From Bacteroidota bacterium (lineage in GTDB: Bacteria; Bacteroidota; Bacteroidia; Sphingobacteriales; Sphingobacteriaceae): a stretch of 44,386 nucleotides of DNA. A model generated the notes under the pieces. That model worked only from the letters and a program-made list of their open reading frames with translations. It was not told where the DNA came from and did not search any database. The stretch is from assembly GCA_013288685.1 (NCBI GenBank), contig JABDBM010000028.1, forward strand, positions 1 through 44,386, written 5' to 3'. How positions within the stretch are numbered: the stretch's first letter is position 1; each line of letters begins with the position of its first letter. Made by a program: the position numbers and the translations under genes. Below, piece after piece: positions 1-8,010 of this stretch.

Positions 1-7
1 TATTTAA

Positions 8-841
8 TTGGGCAAAGCGCTGGTAAAACAGGACGAAATGGAAGAAGTAATTCGCCTGATGCTGATACCAAAAGATCCGGAAGATACTAAAAACGCAATT
101 GTAGAAATACGCGGTGGCACCGGTGGCGATGAGGCGGCCCTTTTTGCCGGCGACCTTTACCGTATGTATATGCGGTATTGCGAAAAACGCGGATGGAAAA
201 CCGAACTGGTAGATTATACCGAAGGTACATCGGGCGGTTACAAAGAAATTGTGTTTAACGTAAATGCTGAGGACGCTTACGGTAATTTAAAATACGAATC
301 GGGCGTGCACCGCGTGCAACGTGTGCCCGATACCGAAACACAGGGACGCGTGCATACATCGGCTGCAACCGTAGTGGTATTGCCCGAAGTGGATGAGTTT
401 GATATTGATTTACAGGTGAGCGATATCCGCAAGGATTTATTTTGCGCATCTGGTCCAGGCGGGCAATCGGTAAACACCACCTATTCGGCAGTACGGTTAA
501 CCCACTTGCCAACCGGTATTGTGGCGCAATGCCAGGATCAAAAATCGCAGTTAAAAAATTACGATAAAGCTTTACAGGTATTGCGTTCAAGGGTTTATGA
601 AATGGAGCTGCAGAAGCACCTGGAAATAACTTCGAAAAAGCGCAAAACCATGGTTTCTACCGGCGACAGGTCGGCTAAAGTGCGTACTTACAATTACCCG
701 CAGGGACGTCTTACCGAACACCGCATCGGCTTAACCATTTATAACCTGCCCGGCGTAATGAATGGCGATTTGCAGGAGATAATGGAAGCCCTGCAGTTTG
801 CCGAAAATGCCGAGAAACTGAAAGAAGGAACTGTAGCGTAA
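8..841 (+). CDS. prfA: Peptide chain release factor 1, C-terminal part
   Basis: Class I release factor that reads UAA and UAG in the ribosomal A site and triggers peptidyl-tRNA hydrolysis. About 277 residues are visible against a usual ~355, so the N-terminal ~80 residues are missing. The PCRF region holds [14 protein letters not shown] (visible residues ~37-50). The codon-recognition tripeptide is PDT (~107-109), the P-x-T class of RF1 rather than the SPF of RF2. The catalytic GGQ is at ~151-153, and the C-terminal domain runs to KLKEG. An in-frame TAA lies at 5-7, directly before the first codon shown (TTG), so a normal upstream continuation is not open in this frame. Dropping one G from the GGG at 10-12 would join the frame to an open upstream frame. 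Identity is firm; whether the 5' end is damaged, mis-sequenced or a contig-edge artefact cannot be decided here. Confidence 0.93.
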   Translation: MGKALVKQDEMEEVIRLMLIPKDPEDTKNAIVEIRGGTGGDEAALFAGDLYRMYMRYCEKRGWKTELVDYTEGTSGGYKEIVFNVNAEDAYGNLKYESGVHRVQRVPDTETQGRVHTSAATVVVLPEVDEFDIDLQVSDIRKDLFCASGPGGQSVNTTYSAVRLTHLPTGIVAQCQDQKSQLKNYDKALQVLRSRVYEMELQKHLEITSKKRKTMVSTGDRSAKVRTYNYPQGRLTEHRIGLTIYNLPGVMNGDLQEIMEALQFAENAEKLKEGTVA

Positions 842-863
842 AGCTGATTTCGGATTTGGGATG

Positions 864-890
864 TTCGTCCCGATAGCTATCGGGATCGGA
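864..890. repeat. Dispersed palindromic repeat, copy 1
   Basis: Contains the perfect 18-bp palindrome TCCCGATAGCTATCGGGA (868-885). The reverse complement of the 27-bp block matches 34353-34380 apart from a one-base insertion. It lies just after prfA and could form a hairpin at the 3' end of that transcript, but no T-run follows directly. Confidence 0.7.
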
Positions 891-900
891 TTTATTTTTT

Positions 901-993
901 TGTAGAGACGCGATACTCGCGTCTCCCGCAGGCAGTGGAATGATATGCGCGGTTATCTCGTATGATGGGAGATGCGAGTATCGCGTCTCTGCA
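901..993. repeat. Imperfect 27-bp inverted repeat (REP-like)
   Basis: Left arm 901-927 and right arm 967-993 are complementary apart from two positions. Both contain the core GCGAGTATCGCGTCTCT or its complement, with ~39 bp between. Paired arms of this kind are typical of REP/BIME-like elements. There is no coding capacity and no T-rich tail, so this is called a repeat and not a terminator. Confidence 0.7.
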
Positions 994-1046
994 AAAAATC
1001 GGTCGGAAACACACTAACCTCAAGTAAACCAATTCAGATAATCTTT

Positions 1047-1469
1047 ATGCAGCATTCTACAAATCCGGCCAAATTAGTTTACCGCTTCGCTCTTGTATTT
1101 GCCCTTTTCGCTGCATTTTATATCACCTCCTGTAAAAATAGCCCAATTATAAGGGTCGATGGCGTTTATCAATCCAAAAAAAACGGGGATACTTTTGAAT
1201 ATCTGCGCTTTTATCCGGATGGCTCAGTTATAACGGTTAGCAGCACTGGCACAGCCGCCGATATTGCGAAGTGGTTTAATAAAAGCGGCAAGGACTTGAG
1301 CAAGGGAAACTACACCCTTACGGGCCAGCATCTCAAGTTTTCGTCAACCGACTCATACGGCACTGTTGATTATGATGGGGATATAAAAGGCGATGTTATT
1401 TTGTTGAAAACCTATAGCCACATCAACGGCTACCACGGCAGCGATGAGTATCTGTTCGTTAAAAATTAA
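1047..1469 (+). CDS. Small putative lipoprotein of unknown function
   Basis: 140 residues. The ATG at 1047 is preferred because it places a hydrophobic signal segment (VYRFALVFALFAAFYITSC) near the N-terminus, ending in a lipobox ITSC. An upstream in-frame ATG at 972 would lie inside the right arm of the 901-993 inverted repeat and give an unlikely leader. The mature part is short, probably beta-rich and charged (DGVYQSKKNGDTFEYLRFYPDGS), resembling the small lipocalin-like or copy-number-resistance-type folds seen in many lipoproteins of this phylum, but no family is recognised with confidence. It is probably membrane-anchored. It stands alone between prfA and the ApbE gene. Confidence 0.7.
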   Translation: MQHSTNPAKLVYRFALVFALFAAFYITSCKNSPIIRVDGVYQSKKNGDTFEYLRFYPDGSVITVSSTGTAADIAKWFNKSGKDLSKGNYTLTGQHLKFSSTDSYGTVDYDGDIKGDVILLKTYSHINGYHGSDEYLFVKN

Positions 1470-1618
1470 GTAGTTTTTTAGTTACAATGTAAAAAAATAA
1501 GCGCAGACTTGCTATTACGTTAATCGAAATCCGTTTTTCATCTTATTTTCATAATGCCCCGCTACTTTTAGGATTATTGTAAATAACTCTTTTTTGTACC
1601 GCATTATTTGAAAAGCTT

Positions 1619-2557
1619 ATGTTGGCGATAAAAACATTAACCCCTAAGTCTATTATCTTCAGACATGAAGTGCGCTTAATGGGCACACCCTTTGAAATAA
1701 GTGTTGTTGGCGCCGACCCAAACTGGGCCGAAAGCCGCATCAATGAAGCGATAGCCGAAATAAACCGGGTTGAAAAATTGTTAAGTGCATTTAATGATGA
1801 TAGCGTTGTTAACGACATCAATCGAAATGCCGGCCTAAAACCGGTAAAAACAAATGCCGAAATCTTCAGGTTAATCAGCAGGTCGCTTGAAATATCCGGG
1901 CTTACACATGGCGCTTTTGATATTACTTACGCAGCAGCCGAAAAAGAAACGGATGATTTAACTGGCACAACCGGCAAAACTGGCGTAAAAAAAACGCCTG
2001 CTGCTATTAATTATAAAAGTGTTGTTCTTGATGCTGCAACGCAAACTGTTTTTTTGAAAGAAAAAGGTACACGAATTGGTTTTGGCGCTAACAGTAAAGG
2101 CTACGCAGCGGATAAAGCGAAATACATTTTACAAATGAACGGTGTAAGCAGCGGTGTTATTAACGCAGGTGGCGATTTATTAGCCTGGGGCGCACAACCC
2201 GATAACGAACCATGGACAATAGCAACTGCCGATCCATCGCAAAAAGCCGAGCCATTTGCTAATATGATTATCAGCAATATGGCTATGGCTACTTCTGTAA
2301 ATACAGGCAAACATGCTGCGATTATTAATAAAAAGAATTTAAATACCGTTAGTGCAAAAAAAGGATTCCAGATTAGCGGCATTAAAAGTGTAAGTGTTAT
2401 TAGCACCAGCGCCGAAATGGCCGATGCTATGGCAACCCCGGTTATGTGCATGGGTATAAATGCAGGGCTATATTTGATAAATCAACTCAATCAAATTGCC
2501 TGCGTTATTATCGACGACCACGACCGCATCTATAATTCAAAAGATGCTATTATTTAA
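1619..2557 (+). CDS. ApbE-family FAD:protein FMN transferase
   Basis: 312 residues, close to the normal family length. The family attaches FMN from FAD to a Thr/Ser of target proteins, using Mg2+. Visible motifs are LMGTPFEISV (~20-29), the serine/asparagine-containing GFGANSKGYAADKA (~154-167), the glycine-rich FAD-binding INAGGDLLAWG (~181-191) and the late STSAEMADAMATPVMCMG, whose aspartate is a usual metal ligand. The common DPRTG box that follows the GKH... stretch is not recognisable (INKKNLN there), so activity on a standard substrate is uncertain. No signal peptide or lipobox is visible at this ATG, unlike many exported ApbE proteins. It is followed by a small secreted protein, a barrel and a two-component pair on the same strand. 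No obvious flavinylation target is encoded nearby. Confidence 0.88.
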   Translation: MLAIKTLTPKSIIFRHEVRLMGTPFEISVVGADPNWAESRINEAIAEINRVEKLLSAFNDDSVVNDINRNAGLKPVKTNAEIFRLISRSLEISGLTHGAFDITYAAAEKETDDLTGTTGKTGVKKTPAAINYKSVVLDAATQTVFLKEKGTRIGFGANSKGYAADKAKYILQMNGVSSGVINAGGDLLAWGAQPDNEPWTIATADPSQKAEPFANMIISNMAMATSVNTGKHAAIINKKNLNTVSAKKGFQISGIKSVSVISTSAEMADAMATPVMCMGINAGLYLINQLNQIACVIIDDHDRIYNSKDAII

Positions 2558-2665
2558 GCTAAAAAAAAAGCACGAGCCCCAATTATAAAATTCAAATCAA
2601 TTTTTGAATTTCCTTCGTTAAAATACATTTATAAAAGTGTAATTTCGTCTATTTGCTACTCTTCA

Positions 2666-2998
2666 ATGATAAAGTGGTTTGCGTATATTGTCGTGTTTTT
2701 GATATTTGCGCCATGTTTGTCATTCTCCAAAGCTAAAAATAAACAATTTGTTACCGTTGCGGGTAATTTGGCTATTCATTTGCCCGTTATGGTAAATGAT
2801 ACAACAACAAAAAACAACAAAAAGCAGGATCAGGAGAAAGTTAAAGAGGTAACTAAAGCCAAAAAGCAGCCAAAGCCCGAAAAAGTTGTCACCACCGATA
2901 ATGCTGCGGCCGCAAAACCAAAGCAAAAGCCAAAACGACAGCGGCGACCCGAGGGCTTGGAACGACCACCTGAGATACCCCGAAGAAATGGCAATTAA
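2666..2998 (+). CDS. Small secreted lysine/proline-rich protein
   Basis: 110 residues. The N-terminal signal peptide (~1-20, MIKWFAYIVVFLIFAPCLS) is followed by a strongly basic, low-complexity tail rich in Lys, Gln, Pro and Arg (for example KPKQKPKRQRRPEGLERPP). No domain is recognised. It sits 109 bp after apbE and 33 bp before the barrel gene, so it may share their transcript. The tail suggests an extended, disordered periplasmic segment, which could contact acidic envelope material; that is inference only. Confidence 0.6.
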   Translation: MIKWFAYIVVFLIFAPCLSFSKAKNKQFVTVAGNLAIHLPVMVNDTTTKNNKKQDQEKVKEVTKAKKQPKPEKVVTTDNAAAAKPKQKPKRQRRPEGLERPPEIPRRNGN

Positions 2999-3031
2999 AA
3001 AAAATAACCACCACCTTTTTACTGACTATTG

Positions 3032-3916
3032 ATGAAATACTTTTTCATATATCTTTTCCTTATAATTTGTACCGGGGCAAACGCCATTGCGCCGTTGAGC
3101 GCGTTTAAAGCCCGGCCAAATTACCTGGCCGCTGATACTGATACGGTTTTCAGGAAAAGGTCAATTTCGGTGGGGCTAAATTATGGAAGCGACATTTTGT
3201 TTTTTGGACGTACCGGACCGGTTAAATACCCTTATTTTGGCGGCGATGCCATATACAACTTTAAATCGGGCGTTTTTCTATATGCTTCAGAAACGGGTGT
3301 GATTGGTTATAACCCTATTGTTGCCGAGATTGATTTGGGTACCGGCTATTTATATAAATATTCAAAAAACGTTTCGGGGGCCATTAGCTATACCCGTTTC
3401 CTGTTTAACCGCGATGCTGCAGCTGTTATCAAATCGGCATCATCCAACGATGTTAATTTTAAAAATACTTTCGACTGGAAATTCGCAAAATCAAGCGTCG
3501 TGTTCGACTACCTTTTCGGCGAAGCCAATGATTATTTTATTACCCTAAATACCTCAAAATATATTGAAACCAACTGGGGTATTTTTGACGATCAGGATTA
3601 TCTTTCATTTAATCCGGGTATAAGCGCAATATTGGGCACGCAAAACTTTGTGGGTCGCTACGGAGCTGACCACCCGGGTAAGCTGGACCCCGATTTTATT
3701 TTCCCGCCGGGTGGCGATTACGATATTAGGTCACATTATAACAACGGGAGGTTTAATGCACTTAATTATAGTGTTAAACTGCCTATAGCCTATAACAGGC
3801 CACATTATACATTTGAAGCCTCATGGAAATATTCGATACCCGTGAATGTAGAAGGTGCGCTGAAAAACAGGCACGAGGTTTTTTTTAACTTAACGTTTTA
3901 TTACGTGTTTTTTTAA
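3032..3916 (+). CDS. Outer-membrane beta-barrel protein, uncharacterised
   Basis: 294 residues from the ATG at 3032; a TTG three bases earlier is also possible. The signal peptide is MKYFFIYLFLIICTGANA. The rest alternates short beta strands with aromatic residues (ISVGLNYGSDILFFG, AISYTRFLFN, SSVVFDYLFGEANDYFITL, HEVFFNLTFYYVFF), and the protein ends in Phe, the usual terminal signal for barrel assembly. No closer family is recognised. The stop is only 6 bp before the response-regulator gene, so it is very probably co-transcribed with the two-component pair and may be its output or its signal entry route. Confidence 0.75.
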   Translation: MKYFFIYLFLIICTGANAIAPLSAFKARPNYLAADTDTVFRKRSISVGLNYGSDILFFGRTGPVKYPYFGGDAIYNFKSGVFLYASETGVIGYNPIVAEIDLGTGYLYKYSKNVSGAISYTRFLFNRDAAAVIKSASSNDVNFKNTFDWKFAKSSVVFDYLFGEANDYFITLNTSKYIETNWGIFDDQDYLSFNPGISAILGTQNFVGRYGADHPGKLDPDFIFPPGGDYDIRSHYNNGRFNALNYSVKLPIAYNRPHYTFEASWKYSIPVNVEGALKNRHEVFFNLTFYYVFF

Positions 3917-3922
3917 ACAGGC

Positions 3923-4606
3923 ATGAATGTTTTAATAATTGAAGACGAAAAGGCACTGGCTGATGAATTGGAAATATTCCTCATCAATTATAATTACATC
4001 TGCGAGGTTTGCTTTGATGGCACTACCGCGTCCGAAAAAATAGCAGTTAACCTGTACGACTTTATTCTGATTGACCTGGGCCTGCCCGATTACGACGGGC
4101 TTGAGTTGTTGAAAGAAGCAAAAAAAAACAATCCCGATGCGGTTTGCATGATATTAACAGCACGTGCCGAGGTTTCAGATCGTATAAAAGGCCTTGATTT
4201 GGGTGCCGACGATTATCTGCCAAAACCTTTTTCGCTTTTGGAATTGCAAAGCCGCATGCAGGCTATTACCCGGCGCAAATATGGCTTGAAACAAAATCTG
4301 GTTGATTTAGGCGGTTTTTTGATAAATCTTACCGACCGAACGATCACTTATCAAACTACTGAAATTAGTACCATCACCAAAAAAGAGTTTGATTTGATTG
4401 CTTATTTAATATTGCATAAAAACCGGACGCTAACCAGGTCGCAATTAAGCGAGCATATTTGGGGTAGCGTTGTGAACGATGACTATGATTCTAACTATAT
4501 TGATGCCCACATAAAAAATATCCGGAAGAAACTGAATGTGTTTGCCCCGCCCGATTGGCTGGAAACCGTTAGAGGGCTGGGATATAAAATAAAAATCAGC
4601 ATATAA
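3923..4606 (+). CDS. OmpR/PhoB-family response regulator
   Basis: 227 residues. The receiver domain (~1-115) has the acidic pair IEDE (~6-9), the phospho-acceptor D51 in ILIDLGLPDYDG, the conserved Thr in MILTAR, and the lysine of LPKPFS (~K101). The C-terminal winged-helix domain (~125-225) ends in TVRGLGYKIKI, the characteristic wing of this family. It should act as a phosphorylation-dependent transcription factor for the kinase that starts 4 bp after its stop. It lies immediately behind a barrel gene. Its targets cannot be read from sequence. Confidence 0.95.
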   Translation: MNVLIIEDEKALADELEIFLINYNYICEVCFDGTTASEKIAVNLYDFILIDLGLPDYDGLELLKEAKKNNPDAVCMILTARAEVSDRIKGLDLGADDYLPKPFSLLELQSRMQAITRRKYGLKQNLVDLGGFLINLTDRTITYQTTEISTITKKEFDLIAYLILHKNRTLTRSQLSEHIWGSVVNDDYDSNYIDAHIKNIRKKLNVFAPPDWLETVRGLGYKIKISI

Positions 4607-4610
4607 ACAA

Positions 4611-5933
4611 TTGAAACTAAAATCAAAACTAACGCTGTTTAATGCCATCTCAAAATTGGTTATCGTAACGCTGTTTGTTTTGTTGCTGCCATTTCTTATC
4701 CGCAATATTAACCGCAGCTTTACCGATACCAAACTGCAAAAGCAAAAGAACAAGCTTCTTCAAATTATAAAAACGTCGGGCGTTAAAGATTATTTATACG
4801 CTACCTATTCGCCGCTTAAGGAAGAATATTACAGTTTGGATGAAGATTCGCTGGATGAAAACCTGGACACTATAAAAAATGAAAAACGGAAAATTGAAGG
4901 CGACACCATTTTTTACCGGATATTGAGCTATAACTTTACCGTGGATAAAAAAAGTTATCTGCTTGAAATTGGGAAAAGTATAGGTAGTATTGATGAAACC
5001 GCAACACCCCTGCAAAATTTAGCCTTTGAAGTATTAGTAAGCTTAATACTGTTAACTATACTGGCCGATCAGTTGTATACAACTTACGTGCTAAAGCCGC
5101 TCGGCTTAATAATAAAAACAAAGCTTATTGGCAATAAGTTTCCAAACTTTGGATCCTATAATAAAGTAGAGACTTCTACATCCGATTTTAGGCATCTGGA
5201 TATCAGCATCCATAAAATGATCCAGACCATTGAAGGTACTTTTCAAAAAGAGCGTGAGTTTATATCTAATGCTTCGCACGAGCTGATGACACCCATATCT
5301 ATTCTGCAATCAAAAATCGAAAACATGTTTGAGCGGGAAGATATTGTTGACGAACTGAAGGCCCGCCTGCTGGAAATGCAAAAAATTTTAAACCGCTTAA
5401 AAAGCATTACCAAAACGTTGCTGTTGATATCACAAATTGAAAACGAACAATTTTTAAAGGAAGATAAAATAGCTTTATCCGAATTATTTGGCGAGGTATA
5501 TGACGAGATATCCATCCGCTTGCAGGATAAAAATATTAGCTATGAGGCCAATATTCCTACTAATTGGGTTTTAATAAACGTAAACAAGTTTTTACTGTTT
5601 AACCTGTTTTTCAATTTGATTAACAACGCCATAAAATACAACCACGAAAACGGCGGAATAAAGATAGTTGCCAACCACGAAAACAATATGTTTAGCATCA
5701 GCATAATTGATACAGGCATCGGCATTAACGCAGGGGATCTTCCTTTTATTTTCGATCGGTTTAAAAAACTTCGGCAATCTCTTAAATACGATAGTTTCGG
5801 CCTTGGTTTGCCCATTGTAAAATCTATTGCAACATTTCACGCTATAACCATCGAAGTTACATCTGAAAAAGATAAGGGAAGCACCTTTAAACTTATTTTT
5901 CCGAAGGAAGTGATTGAGCCATTGGCTCATTAA
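4611..5933 (+). CDS. Sensor histidine kinase (HisKA / HATPase_c)
   Basis: 440 residues, starting at TTG. No in-frame ATG gives an intact first membrane segment, and MKLKSKLTLFNAISKL is a typical kinase start. Transmembrane segment 1 is ~14-32, followed by a ~105-residue periplasmic sensor region and transmembrane segment 2 at ~138-158. The H-box is FISNASHELMTPIS with H223. The ATP-binding lid motifs are NLINNAIKYN (N-box), DTGIGI (G1), FDRFKK (F-box) and GLGLPIVKS (G2). All catalytic boxes look intact. It is the partner of the OmpR-type regulator 4 bp upstream. Confidence 0.95.
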   Translation: MKLKSKLTLFNAISKLVIVTLFVLLLPFLIRNINRSFTDTKLQKQKNKLLQIIKTSGVKDYLYATYSPLKEEYYSLDEDSLDENLDTIKNEKRKIEGDTIFYRILSYNFTVDKKSYLLEIGKSIGSIDETATPLQNLAFEVLVSLILLTILADQLYTTYVLKPLGLIIKTKLIGNKFPNFGSYNKVETSTSDFRHLDISIHKMIQTIEGTFQKEREFISNASHELMTPISILQSKIENMFEREDIVDELKARLLEMQKILNRLKSITKTLLLISQIENEQFLKEDKIALSELFGEVYDEISIRLQDKNISYEANIPTNWVLINVNKFLLFNLFFNLINNAIKYNHENGGIKIVANHENNMFSISIIDTGIGINAGDLPFIFDRFKKLRQSLKYDSFGLGLPIVKSIATFHAITIEVTSEKDKGSTFKLIFPKEVIEPLAH

Positions 5934-6112
5934 GTTATTGGAGCATTCAGGTTATACTTTATTATTGAACATTGTAATGACTTAATGACTTTTTTTAGAA
6001 AGAGATTAAACCATTTCGCGCGCAATTCGTCTAATGGGTAAGTTTTAGTTAATTTTATAAAACTTCATACTTTATTCATAAAAAACCTGTTATTTAGTTT
6101 TTAATTAGTGAT

Positions 6113-6925
6113 ATGAAAAGGATTAGTAAATATGCTTCCGGCCTGTTTTTAACCGGTTTGCTTTCGGTAATGATGATTTCGGTTGCCAGTGCCCAGCGTG
6201 GCGGGCATTTTGGTGGCGGCGGTGGTAGTGGCCACATTGGTGGCGTAACAAGTTTTCGCGGTAGTGGTGGCTTGTCGGCGGGTGTGCGTGGCAATAGTTT
6301 TGCTGCAGTAACTGCGCGTCCGGGTGTAGGTTTCAGAACAGGCGCCGGCTATTTTGGAGGCGTTGGTTACCATGGCGGTGCGTTTTATCGCCCCGGATTC
6401 GGCTATTACGGTTATCCGCATTTAGGCTTTTATTTGGGCGTTTTACCATTTGGTTATTATCCCTTTTACTGGGGTTCGTCGTTATACTATTATTACGGAG
6501 GTATATTTTATAGTCCGTACGATGGTGGCGGCTATCAGGTTACTGCTCCTCCGGTAGGTGCGGCGGTGCCTAACCTGCCTAAAAATGCACAATCTATAAA
6601 AATTGACGGCATTCAGTACTACGAAGTTGATGGCGTATATTATAAAGAAACCCTTGACGATAAAGGCAACAAAGTATATGTAGTGGCAGGCAAAGACGGT
6701 GTATTAAATACCGACGACAGTGCTACCGACCCTAACGCCAGTGTAGCTGCGCCAAAAGTAGGCGATATTGTAAATCAGCTGCCCGATGGTTGCCGCAAGG
6801 TGATATTGAATGGTAAAAAATACTTTGTATCGCCAAACGATATTTATTACGAAAAGGTAACCGACCCTAACGGCAACGTAGGTTATCGTATAGCCAGCCT
6901 GCCCGACGATGAAAAAGGTGCTTAA
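6113..6925 (+). CDS. Secreted Gly/Tyr-rich protein with DUF6515-like repeats
   Basis: 270 residues. The signal peptide is ~1-27 (ends VASAQ). A glycine-rich linker (HFGGGGGSGHIGGV) and a Gly/Tyr/Phe-rich low-complexity stretch (~75-140, FGYYGYPHLGFYLG) follow. The C-terminus holds two related units: LPKNAQSIKIDGIQYYEVDG and LPDGCRKVILNGKKYFVSPN, each ending in a YYxE or IYYE segment. That paired layout is the one I associate with DUF6515 proteins, whose function is unknown. It is probably exported to the periplasm or cell surface. It is monocistronic and ends at a strong terminator. Confidence 0.75.
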   Translation: MKRISKYASGLFLTGLLSVMMISVASAQRGGHFGGGGGSGHIGGVTSFRGSGGLSAGVRGNSFAAVTARPGVGFRTGAGYFGGVGYHGGAFYRPGFGYYGYPHLGFYLGVLPFGYYPFYWGSSLYYYYGGIFYSPYDGGGYQVTAPPVGAAVPNLPKNAQSIKIDGIQYYEVDGVYYKETLDDKGNKVYVVAGKDGVLNTDDSATDPNASVAAPKVGDIVNQLPDGCRKVILNGKKYFVSPNDIYYEKVTDPNGNVGYRIASLPDDEKGA

Positions 6926-6940
6926 TAGCCACGTAAAAAT

Positions 6941-6977
6941 AGAAGGCCCTCTGATTTTCGGAGGGCCTTCTATTTTT
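6941..6977 (+). terminator. Intrinsic terminator after the DUF6515 gene
   Basis: A perfect 11-bp stem, AGAAGGCCCTC (6941-6951) with GAGGGCCTTCT (6961-6971), a 9-nt loop, then ATTTTTAT. It separates the DUF6515 gene from the following promoter. Confidence 0.9.
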
Positions 6978-6991
6978 ATCTGACAATACCT

Positions 6992-7022
6992 TTTGTAATC
7001 AATAAGTTAAACACTATTTTTG
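6992..7022 (+). promoter_or_regulatory. Bacteroidetes housekeeping promoter next to the start codon
   Basis: TTTG at 6992-6995, a 19-nt spacer, then TATTTTTG at 7015-7022. This matches the phylum's TTTG-N19-TAnnTTTG consensus exactly. The likely ATG begins at 7026, only three bases after the -7 element, so the RNA would be leaderless or nearly so. Confidence 0.7.
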
Positions 7023-7025
7023 CGT

Positions 7026-7409
7026 ATGATAAAAAAAGCAGGTGTGTGGATATTGGCCTTGCTGTACCTTGTTACAGCAACGGGCGTTGCGCTTAGCTTT
7101 CATTATTGCTGCGATAATTTAGACACTGTAAAAATTAACGCCCCGGCCGCATCTCAAAAAATGCTGGCCTGCAAAAATAAATGTTGTAAAGACAAACACT
7201 TAGAGATAAAGGTTAAGGACGTCCATCAGGCGCAATTATCCGCATATTTCGACAAACTGTTTGCTGTACAGTTGCCAACATTATTTTTTGCCGATTTTCT
7301 TCATGCTTTCAGGCCTGCTTTGTTGGTAACCTTATCAAGTAAAGATCCTCCCGATTCGGCGCCTGGCCGCTCTGTTACTTTTATAAAAAACCGTGTTTTT
7401 CGTATTTGA
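7026..7409 (+). CDS. HYC_CC_PP family protein
   Basis: 127 residues. One N-terminal membrane/signal segment (WILALLYLVTATGVALSF) is followed directly by the family signature HYCC. A cysteine cluster CKNKCCKD comes next, then a conserved KVKDVHQ region and a late DPPDS motif, which together give the family its name. These proteins are often found beside heavy-metal-associated domain proteins in this phylum, as here, so a copper- or other metal-handling role is likely but unproven. The first ATG after a TTG is used; the TTG at 7020 falls inside the promoter -7 element. Confidence 0.85.
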   Translation: MIKKAGVWILALLYLVTATGVALSFHYCCDNLDTVKINAPAASQKMLACKNKCCKDKHLEIKVKDVHQAQLSAYFDKLFAVQLPTLFFADFLHAFRPALLVTLSSKDPPDSAPGRSVTFIKNRVFRI

Positions 7410-7492
7410 TTATAGCACTTTAACCGTTGTTATTGGGCAGTTAAATCTGCTTATTCAGTTAAAATTCTATAATGCTTAAAATCCGATTCGAA

Positions 7493-7993
7493 ATGAAAAC
7501 ACTAAAAATATTTGTTACCCTGCTGGTGCTTACAACCGGCATAGCCAAAGCCCAATTTACCAAAGCCGAACTACAAGTTAGCGGCCTTACCTGTGCCCTG
7601 TGTGCAAAAGCCACCGAAAAATCATTAAAAACGCTCCCCTTTGTTAGCGAAATTAAAACCGATTTGATGAGAAATGTATTTATCATCGTATTTAAAAACA
7701 ACACGCCGGTAAATTTCGATCAGGTTAGTAAGTGCGTACACGATGCAGGTTTTTTCATTAACAGTTTAAAAGCCACATTTAATTTTGATAATGTAAAACT
7801 GGCCGATAATCATTTTAGCTATGGCGGTGATACTTATCAGGTAATGAACGGCGCCGAAAAATCATTAAATGGCGAAACAGCTGTTACTATTGTGGATAAA
7901 GGTTTCGCACCAAAATCTGTTTCCAAAAAATATATTGGCCAAATAGCCGATGTTCCATCCGCTGCGGGCAGGGTTTATCATGTAACTATATAA
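7493..7993 (+). CDS. Secreted heavy-metal-associated (HMA) domain protein
   Basis: 166 residues from the ATG at 7493; the upstream ATG at 7472 would precede the signal peptide by seven residues. The signal peptide is MKTLKIFVTLLVLTTGIAKA. An HMA-like ferredoxin fold follows, with GLTCALCAKATEKSLK, where CxxC is the metal-binding pair, then a second half ending near FDNVKLADNHF. The C-terminal ~60 residues (VTIVDKGFAPKSVSKKY) are outside the core domain. It probably binds Cu(I) or a similar soft metal in the periplasm. It lies between the HYC_CC_PP gene and a barrel gene that starts 17 bp after its stop. Confidence 0.85.
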   Translation: MKTLKIFVTLLVLTTGIAKAQFTKAELQVSGLTCALCAKATEKSLKTLPFVSEIKTDLMRNVFIIVFKNNTPVNFDQVSKCVHDAGFFINSLKATFNFDNVKLADNHFSYGGDTYQVMNGAEKSLNGETAVTIVDKGFAPKSVSKKYIGQIADVPSAAGRVYHVTI

Positions 7994-8010
7994 ACCCTTG
8001 GCATTAATTT

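Noticed and set aside
1..40. RF2-style programmed frameshift
   Set aside because: The protein has the P-x-T tripeptide of RF1, and the CTT-TGA-C frameshift signal of prfB is absent.
255..590. Minus-strand frame inside prfA
   Set aside because: Antisense shadow of a highly conserved gene.
972..1046. Longer start for the lipoprotein at 1047
   Set aside because: The first codons would lie in the right arm of the 901-993 repeat and push the signal peptide inward by 25 residues.
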